Below the pieces are notes generated by a model, which worked only from the letters and a program-made list of their open reading frames with translations, ran no database searches and was not told where the DNA came from. A stretch of DNA of 13,068 bases, from NCBI GenBank assembly GCA_014885115.2, contig WKLE02000300.1, positions 1 to 13,068 on the forward strand, written 5' to 3'. The stretch is from Asterionellopsis glacialis. Lineage: Eukaryota; Bacillariophyta; Plagiogrammaphyceae; Rhaphoneidales; Asterionellopsidaceae. Shown piece by piece: positions 7,702-13,068 of the stretch; the first letter of the stretch is position 1; each line of letters opens with the position of its first letter. The translations under genes and the position numbers were made by a program.

Positions 7702-9038
7702 ATGTGGCAAATGAGTCGTAGATACCACTGCTTAGCAGTAGCACTTCTTATTTTCGGTTCTGCAGATGCGTTTGTTCCGTCTGTGAACACTGCTATTTCT
7801 CGTACTGTCGTGGATTCATTGACGGAATTGAACATGAAGAAGGGGAGAAAGGCACCAAAAAAGAAGAAAACAGGAGGATTCGGAGGTTTTGGTGGTTTCG
7901 GCATGCCAGTATTTGAATATGCTGGTGACATTCGACCCGGAAGTCAAACCCCACAACGGATTGTAACTGAACCAGGTATTGTCCTGCCCGATTATGCCAA
8001 GGACGGCAGGCCAAAAGCAAAAGAACTTCCTTGGGGAAAAGTTGAAGTGAAGACAGCTGAAGAGATCGAAAAAATGCGTGCTGCCGGACGTGCTGCTCGT
8101 GAGGTTTTAGATATTGCTGGTCGAGCCGTCCAAGTGGGAGTCACAACAGATGAGATTGATGCTCTAGTTCACGAAGAAACATTGAAGGTAAGTTGATGAT
8201 GATTACTTTCTAAATTTTGATTACTTTTTCGATTTTCAATTTATGAATATATGGTAATAGGCAAACCCTGGATTCTCACGTCGTTCAACATGAACTTCAC
8301 ACACTATTTTCAACTCTTTAGCGTGGTGGATATCCATCTCCACTTAATTACCGTGGATTTCCTAAATCTTGTTGCACATCTGTCAACGAAGTTATTTGTC
8401 ATGGTATTCCCGACGACCGTCGATTAAAAGAGGGCGATATTATTAACGTGGACATCACGTGTTTTCTTGACGGGTACCATGGCGATTGCTCAGAGATGTT
8501 TGTGGCCGGAGAATGTGACGATGATGCTAAGGACTTGTTACAAACTACATACGATTGCTGGGTTAAGTCAATGAATATTGTTAAACCAGGTGTTGACTAC
8601 AAGGAGATTGGTGGTATTATTGAAGACCATATTGTTCCACGAGGATTTTCCACTGTCCGCAGATTTTGTGGTCACGGTATTGGATCGGTTTTCCACACAA
8701 ACCCAAACATTTATCACTACAAGATTACTGAAAATCTCGGAAAGATGGCACCAGGTCATATTTTTACGATCGAACCCATGATTTGTGAAGGATCCGCTGA
8801 ACCCCTAATGTGGCCAGATGATTGGACCGCAACTACTATCGATGGCGAACGATCAGCTCAATTCGAACATACTCTATTAGTTACATCTGACGGTGTGGAA
8901 GCCCTCACCGGTAAGATTGAAACGTCGCCATTGCAATTTTGGGAAAAGGAGTCGGAAGTTCATAAAGGATACTGGCTTGGTACAAGTGCTAATGCAGTTG
9001 CAAGGGCTACCGAGATGACAGAAAAGGCATTATCTTGA
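7702..9038 (+). CDS. Plastid-targeted methionine aminopeptidase, type I (two exons)
   Basis: Exons 7702-8187 and 8322-9038 join in phase 0 to give 400 residues. The enzyme removes the initiator Met from new proteins. Residues 1-23 form a signal peptide (basic start, hydrophobic LAVALLIFG), cut before Phe24 in ADA|FVPS, the ASAFAP-like junction that sends proteins into secondary plastids of diatoms; a short Ser/Thr transit segment follows. A Lys-rich patch (about 46-56) and a Gly-Phe repeat (about 58-67) precede the catalytic domain. All five metal ligands are present: Asp206 (NVDIT), Asp217 (HGDCSEMF), His280 (GHGIG), Glu313 (IEPM) and Glu344 (QFEHT). The active-site histidines His189 and His287 and the PSPLNYRGFPKS block are also intact. 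The start at 7702 is the first ATG; Met4 (7711) would also give a good signal peptide. It should therefore act on plastid-encoded proteins after deformylation (inference). It converges with the PncC-NudC gene, 152 bp between stops. Confidence 0.94.
8188..8321 (+). other. Intron of the methionine aminopeptidase gene
   Basis: A 134-nt intron with a consensus donor (aag|GTAAGT) and an acceptor at ctctttAG|cg. Reading on without splicing meets TGA after two codons. Splicing restores the conserved stretch before PSPLNY. An internal AG at about 8260 was not used because it leads to stops or a frame without family motifs. Phase 0. Confidence 0.9.
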
Positions 9039-9190
9039 TGCACATCTAGAGCGTTTCGTAATGCATTCTCTGCAGTAACCTGTTGAACTTTATTACCGTG
9101 CACAAAATCAATACGATGCTCACTGTCCAACAGGGCCGCCAGAGTTTTTCAAAATATAAACTTATTAAATTCAAATAGCAAATATACATA
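9039..9190. other. Short convergent 3' gap
   Basis: 152 bp between the stop codons of the methionine aminopeptidase (+) and the PncC-NudC fusion (-). It must contain both 3' untranslated regions, which may overlap. No clear poly(A) signal or hairpin was seen. Confidence 0.5.
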
Positions 9191-10726
9191 CTAAACATCG
9201 TTCAGCCAGTTATCAATAAGGGAACGAGCAAGAACTCCTTTGGGGGGAATAAGTAACTTCAGTGATGGATCTTTTTTGAGTGCCTGTTCAGCTACCTCAT
9301 GCTGCATGACAGGACCTGGCACCTCCGCTGCTGCAGCGACAACGTCTTTATCGAACCAACTTGCTTCTACAATTTCATTTGGGTCGATATTAAGAGGCAA
9401 TTCATCGTTCGCACGTGCACGGAACCCAATCATGGAAGATCGAGGAAAAGGCCAAGGTTGTGAAGAAAGATACGTCACTGAAGATAGATCAACACGAGCT
9501 CCAGTCTCTTCCCATGCTTCTCGTAGGACAGCTTTTTCAAATGTTTCACCTGCCTCCACAAAGCCAGCAAGACACGTATGCATTTTCTGCGGATGCCTAG
9601 CAGAGCGCGCTAGTAAAGCCTTCTTTCCATCGCGATTCGTAATGAGCACGATAATACTTGGGTCTTGTCGTGGCCAGCTCTTTGCTCCACAACCTGGATT
9701 TATACATTCGAGGCATGTACCTCCTTCTATGGGAACTTGAGGAGAGCCACAATTGGAACAAAAACTATGAGATTTTTGCCACGTGGACATGGCAGTGGCA
9801 TACAAGGCAAGTTCATTGTGGTGCTCGGTAAGTAGTGGTGCATTTGTTCGAGTGTTTGAAAAGTAGGTTTCCGCCGGTGGACTAAACGAATCATCAACAT
9901 CTATGGCAAAAACAGGTACTTTCTCGGGCGTCAAGCCCAGAAAGATTTTACTGTCGGTGCTAGATGGGATAGCATTGAGAAGTGCCAACTCAGTAGTAGA
10001 AGAAAAAAGAATATCAAAGCCTCGAAGGACAACGTGCAAAGCATCCGGTCTTTGTTCAAGCTCTTTTATGGCACTTTCATCAGATCGCAAAGCAGTTGCC
10101 CTGTCTAACCATACAGCAGGTTCTGTTGGCGTGTCTACAGTAGAACTCTTGTCAATATGTGGGACGCCTATAGTATTTGACACTAGATCGGCGGCTGCAT
10201 TGGCAAATAGTCGCATATTTGCTTCTCTATCAGCGTGTGTTGAATGCACAACTTTTTGTGCAAGCAATTTTACTTCTCCAGATTCTTTATCTCGACCTGC
10301 AACTGCAATAGCAGCAAACCCCTTATCAAGACCCTCGGGACGAAAAGTAGGTCCCGATGCACCACCTTCAGCTACTGCATAATCAACCTCCATCTGCTCA
10401 CAGAAAGCGATAGCAGTCTCAGCGGTCCATTTGAGCTTGGATCGTATGTAAGCATCTCCAGCGGTTTCTCCAGGTTTAGCCTGAGATGGTTCTATTAATT
10501 TAGTATGCAACTCTGAATCGTTAAGAAGTAGTTTTTTGGCACGCCTGGTGTTGTACGCTACTGATCCACCATAATATACTGCCGATGATCCCGGTATACT
10601 CATCAGCGACGAAGAAATCAATCCTCCACAACATGATTCAACGACTGTGCAAGTTTTTCCAAGATCTTTCAGCCCAGCCACTAGTCTTCTGAATTGGGGA
10701 GAGTGCATAACTGAAGACCTTATCAT
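9191..10726 (-). CDS. Fusion: NMN deamidase (PncC/CinA-C) + NudC-type NADH pyrophosphatase
   Basis: A 511-residue single-exon protein with two complete enzyme domains. Residues about 8-190 are the CinA C-terminal/PncC domain (NMN amidohydrolase, giving nicotinate mononucleotide and ammonia). It has VVESCCGG at 28-35 with the likely catalytic Ser31, IPGSS 44-48, VAYNTRRAK 56-64 with Tyr58 and Lys64, a GGASGP loop 121-126, and HADRE 164-168. The usual ESCTGG reads ESCCGG here. Residues about 205-500 are NudC: an N-terminal NUDIX-like part, a zinc ribbon (Cys323, Cys326, Cys341, Cys346; Cys338 is extra), and a perfect Nudix box (G388, E394, R402-E403, E406-E407, G409). The NADH-specific SQPWPFPRS follows at 422-430. 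NudC cleaves NADH/NAD+ to NMN(H) and AMP, and in some species removes NAD caps from RNA. NMN from the second domain is the substrate of the first (inference: recycling by one polypeptide). No signal peptide or PTS1; probably cytosolic, though a weak mitochondrial N-terminus cannot be excluded. ATG at 10726; Met7 is an alternative. Confidence 0.93.
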   Translation of the reverse strand: MIRSSVMHSPQFRRLVAGLKDLGKTCTVVESCCGGLISSSLMSIPGSSAVYYGGSVAYNTRRAKKLLLNDSELHTKLIEPSQAKPGETAGDAYIRSKLKWTAETAIAFCEQMEVDYAVAEGGASGPTFRPEGLDKGFAAIAVAGRDKESGEVKLLAQKVVHSTHADREANMRLFANAAADLVSNTIGVPHIDKSSTVDTPTEPAVWLDRATALRSDESAIKELEQRPDALHVVLRGFDILFSSTTELALLNAIPSSTDSKIFLGLTPEKVPVFAIDVDDSFSPPAETYFSNTRTNAPLLTEHHNELALYATAMSTWQKSHSFCSNCGSPQVPIEGGTCLECINPGCGAKSWPRQDPSIIVLITNRDGKKALLARSARHPQKMHTCLAGFVEAGETFEKAVLREAWEETGARVDLSSVTYLSSQPWPFPRSSMIGFRARANDELPLNIDPNEIVEASWFDKDVVAAAAEVPGPVMQHEVAEQALKKDPSLKLLIPPKGVLARSLIDNWLNDV

Positions 10727-11002
10727 CTTGACGTGGTGTTTGCAAGTTCTTGCCCGTTTAATAACTTCCTTTTAAAAATGAAAGATCGTCTTGTAGGGAA
10801 AAAGTGTGACGAAATGAGGCAAGGAAGGAGCCTGGTTATAAGATGGATACTCTAGAGAATGACTGATAGGTGCATTAACGTGCATATGGCAAACTTGACA
10901 GTTGCTGCTCGTCTACTCTCAAGAAGTTGTCTGTTGTTCTGTTCGATGTCGGACTGAGTTAGATGGATGATGTTCTGTCAAAACATCTTCTTGATCTAGT
11001 GC

Positions 11003-11062
11003 GTCCGTGACGACGCAACCACGGACCAGGACTGACTTGACTAGTCCTAGAGAGGTTGGTCC
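11003..11062. repeat. Cluster of overlapping inverted repeats
   Basis: GTCCGTG (11003-11009) pairs with CACGGAC (11020-11026). GGACCA (11023-11028) pairs with TGGTCC (11057-11062), and inside it AGGACT (11028-11033) pairs with AGTCCT (11043-11048). The 10-mer CTAGTCCTAG at 11041-11050 is identical to 7216-7225. The pairings compete with one another, so several alternative stems are possible. Confidence 0.55.
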
Positions 11063-11130
11063 CACGCATAGTACTCATGAACTCGTAAATACTTGTAAAT
11101 ACTTGATTCTACTAGGTTTAAAAATATACC

Positions 11131-11146
11131 AGGTACTCTAGTACCT
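11131..11146. repeat. Short palindrome followed by a T run
   Basis: AGGTACT (11131-11137) and AGTACCT (11140-11146) are exact reverse complements around two bases, followed by TTTT. It could be a protein-binding palindrome. The look of a hairpin-plus-T terminator is not meaningful for a eukaryotic polymerase II promoter. Confidence 0.5.
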
Positions 11147-11423
11147 TTTTACGTACAATTCCGTCTCCACCCAACCCGGGGTAAGATATATCATCTGATG
11201 CCGACCTCGAAATAGACTACGAGTACTCAATCGATTGTGGATCTTTTTAGTCAGTCATATCGTTGTAGGCGACGGAGTGCGGTCGTTCAAATCATCACTC
11301 TTCTCACCTTGCTCGTCCGTGAAAACAAACAAGTCTGAAACTGCAGTCCACTTCTGATCGGAGAGCAGAGCGTACTATAGGTGCGATTACTTTTTGCGGA
11401 GCAGTCGAAAGAGTAAAGAAAGA

Positions 11424-12619
11424 ATGAGTGATACCGAACTATTTTTCGTTGGTACATATACTAAAAAAGAAGGTCATGTCCCCAAGGGGTGTGGTGAAGG
11501 GATTGTAGCATACATGCTTGACAAGAAAACTGGTAGTCTCGTCAAGAAATCCGTGTTATCTTCAATAATCAATCCTACATACGTTCATTACGACGCCAAA
11601 ACACAAAAACTATATACTGTAGAAGAAATCACACATGAAAATCCAGAATCAGCTTTTTTAATTGTATATGATGTCAATGAAAGTGATGGAAAACTAACAG
11701 AAGTTTCCAGAGCGAATACACGTCTTGTAGCTGGTGCTCACGTGAATGTGTACGCAAAGAATGTCCTGATCGCGGCTTATGGGTCTGGTAATATCGTAGC
11801 GTATAGCACAAATGATGGTCACCTTGGAACAAAAGGGATGTACCAGTATACTGGAAATGGCCCAAACAAGCAACGTCAAGAGGCACCGCATGCACATCAA
11901 GCCATAGTTTCTCCTAATGGTAAATTTATGTATGTATGTGATCTGGGTACCGATACGATTTGGGTCCATTCTACTAGTGACCTCCCAGAAATTAACCAAC
12001 CAGTACATGTCATATCAACTCCACCTGGCTCTGGACCTCGTCATATGGTTTTTCACCCATCTCTCCCTTTTGCATATTCGATTATGGAGTTAACAGGCAT
12101 TATTCTAACTTTCGCGTATAACTCAGAGAGCGGTTTATTGAATGTTGTCAACGAAGTAAATTCCCTTCCTGCAGAATACGATGGCCTTCCATGTAAGTCA
12201 TAGGTGCCACTAACTTCATATTGCAAATCCCCTAAAAAGTGCAAACTTTTATGGATTTTGCTTGTATCTCATACCTCCTTCTTATCTTTAATCGCTATTA
12301 TGCAGCATCTTCTGGCATCCGCATACATCCTAGTGGGGATGCACTTTACATTTCAAATCGTACACATGATAGTATTGGTATTTTCCCACTTGCAGAAGGG
12401 AAGATTGATGCAAAGAATGCGTCTTGGATTGCTTGTGGTGGAGAATGTCCAAGAGATTTTGCCATCGACAGTGATGGAAAATTTTTAATTTGCGGCAACC
12501 AAGATGAAAGCACTCTTACAGTATTCAAGATTGGTGCAGCAGATCAAATTGATGCAAACTACGGAACCTTTCCTTGCAATACCCCTTCCTGCGTTGCCTT
12601 CGCTACCAGCAATCCCTAA
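11424..12619 (+). CDS. Seven-bladed beta-propeller lactonase, 6-phosphogluconolactonase (Pgl/YbhE) type (two exons)
   Basis: Exons 11424-12192 and 12306-12619 join in phase 1 to give 360 residues, the usual length of the family. The ATG at 11424 is the only one before the conserved FFVGTYT strand (7-13). Family blocks run in order: RQEAPHAHQA (151-160), SPNGKFMYVCDLGTD (163-177), PRHMVFHPS (205-213), MELTG (221-225), SNRTHDSI (273-280), PRDF (305-308) and GNQDEST (320-326). His156/158, Arg206, Glu222 and Arg275 match the active-site set described for the related Neurospora muconate-lactonizing propeller and bacterial Pgl. It probably hydrolyses 6-phosphoglucono-lactone in the oxidative pentose phosphate pathway, but related propellers act on other lactones. 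There is no N-terminal signal, so it is expected in the cytosol. It is divergent from the PncC-NudC gene. Confidence 0.85.
12193..12305 (+). other. Intron of the lactonase gene
   Basis: A 113-nt intron with donor ccat|GTAAGT and acceptor ttatgcAG|catc, after the first base of codon 257. Without splicing the frame ends in TAG at 12201-12203. With splicing it continues directly into the next propeller blade (SSGIRIHPSGDALYISNR). A CTAAC-type branch site candidate lies near 12209-12215. Confidence 0.9.
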
Positions 12620-13068
12620 TGAAGGACACAAATTATTTCATTTTACGTCCAATAAATATTTCACGTTGGGTATTTTGTGGATTTCACTGGAATTCTGTAG
12701 ATGTTAGCCCTGACAGAATGCATCTAAAGAGAAGAAGAACCGTGTATGTTCGAATGCTTAATATTATTATTAATTGAGTAGTGATACCGGTAGTCTGTAT
12801 CTAGAATTTTGAATTTCTTTTCAAGTACAGTGCACCTCGTATCGTTGTCAAGAACAATTTTAGATGAGGATCCTCACCTACCATAATGTTCTCTGTTGTG
12901 ATACACATGTAATCTGACACGTTTGTGCGTGATTTATGGAAATGACGACATTGAAGTTAGATGTCTTCGTGGGCCCCGATCAGCCTGGGTAGTGTGCTGC
13001 AACTGTAACGTACCTGTATTTCCAATTTGCAGCAAGTACAGGTATTTGGTAAGTATGGTGTAATATTT
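12620..13068. other. 3' flank of the lactonase gene, no further gene seen
   Basis: The 3' untranslated region probably extends from 12620, with an AATAAA at 12651-12656. Short open frames here carry no motif. Near the window edge TACCTGTA (13011-13018) and TACAGGTA (13037-13044) form an 8-bp inverted repeat. The sequence between and after them resembles splice sites (TTTGCAG, then GTAAGTATG), but no reading frame supports an exon. A gene starting beyond the window cannot be excluded. Confidence 0.45.
12651..12656 (+). terminator. Possible polyadenylation signal of the lactonase gene
   Basis: AATAAA lies 31 nt after the TAA stop, a plausible distance for a poly(A) signal. Not confirmed by transcript data. 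Confidence 0.3.

Larger units (their letters stand above)
10727..11423. promoter_or_regulatory. Divergent promoter region of the PncC-NudC and lactonase genes
   Basis: 697 bp separate the two start codons, which face away from each other. No gene is seen in it. It holds a cluster of inverted repeats at 11003-11062 and 11131-11146 and a tandem direct repeat TGTAAATACTT-like pair at about 11084-11104. No clear TATA box. The sequence CGTCCGTGA occurs twice (about 11002 and 11312). Shared control of the two genes is possible but not shown. Confidence 0.45.

Noticed and set aside
7415..7714. 99-codon open frame just upstream of the methionine aminopeptidase
   Set aside because: No motif, it overlaps another open frame and runs into the real start in a different frame; it is best seen as leader or promoter DNA.
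9240..9740. Long + strand open frame of 166 codons inside the PncC-NudC gene
   Set aside because: It is antisense to the zinc ribbon and Nudix box of a well-supported protein and has no motif of its own; likewise the open frame at 9903-10382.
11277..11300. tRNA-like B box (cgttcaaatca)
   Set aside because: No matching A box, anticodon stem or acceptor stem could be drawn around it.
11394..11423. N-terminal extension of the lactonase from TTG at 11394
   Set aside because: There is no ATG in this stretch; the first ATG at 11424 directly precedes the conserved first strand and fits the family length.
13011..13068. Micro-exon between TTTGCAG and GTAAGTATG at the window edge
   Set aside because: Splice-like strings alone are weak, no coding frame supports an exon, and the sequence ends before it can be tested.
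1..13068. CRISPR array, bacterial operon or phage-like defence system
   Set aside because: No regularly spaced repeats, introns are present, genes alternate in strand with long gaps and the proteins are eukaryotic in targeting; the fusion and lactonase are bacterial-type families but sit in eukaryotic gene structures.

Overview
The window looks like nuclear DNA of a photosynthetic stramenopile, most probably a diatom. The case rests on several things seen in the sequence. Genes are dense, alternate in strand and mostly lack introns. The two introns found are short (134 and 113 nt) with GT-AG ends. Intergenic DNA is AT-rich. One protein, the methionine aminopeptidase, begins with a signal peptide followed by an Ala-Asp-Ala|Phe-Val-Pro junction, the ASAFAP-like bipartite targeting signal used for secondary red plastids. 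The species cannot be named from this.

Layout. 1-1388: AT-rich DNA with a decayed mariner-like transposase remnant (about 378-650), then the promoter and leader of the next gene. 1389-3401 (+): a pentatricopeptide-repeat (PPR) protein with a mitochondrion-like presequence. 3402-4019: a convergent gap holding an eroded open stretch of unknown origin. 4020-5303 (-): a type II membrane protein with the GDS and DxxH signatures of SGNH/PC-esterase-like glycan-modifying enzymes. 5304-5746: its divergent promoter, shared with 5747-6949 (+), a 2-oxoglutarate/Fe(II) dioxygenase of the isopenicillin-N-synthase-like family. 6950-7701: a gap with two consecutive perfect hairpins. 7702-9038 (+): a two-exon, plastid-targeted type I methionine aminopeptidase. 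9191-10726 (-): a single-exon fusion of an NMN deamidase (PncC/CinA C-terminal domain) to a NudC-type NADH pyrophosphatase. 10727-11423: divergent promoter. 11424-12619 (+): a two-exon seven-bladed lactonase of the bacterial Pgl (YbhE) type. 12620-13068: no gene seen.

The most notable item is the PncC-NudC fusion. The C-terminal half is predicted to split NAD(H), or an NAD cap on RNA, to NMN. The N-terminal half is predicted to deamidate NMN to nicotinate mononucleotide. One polypeptide would thus carry two consecutive steps of an NAD recycling route. It shares an upstream region of about 0.7 kb with a putative 6-phosphogluconolactonase (oxidative pentose phosphate pathway, NADPH supply), so the pair may be a redox-cofactor neighbourhood. 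The remaining genes look like unrelated housekeeping neighbours. A second, weaker pattern is a family of short AGGAC/GTCCT hairpins in three upstream regions, including an exact 10-mer and its reverse complement, which may be remnants of one small repeat.
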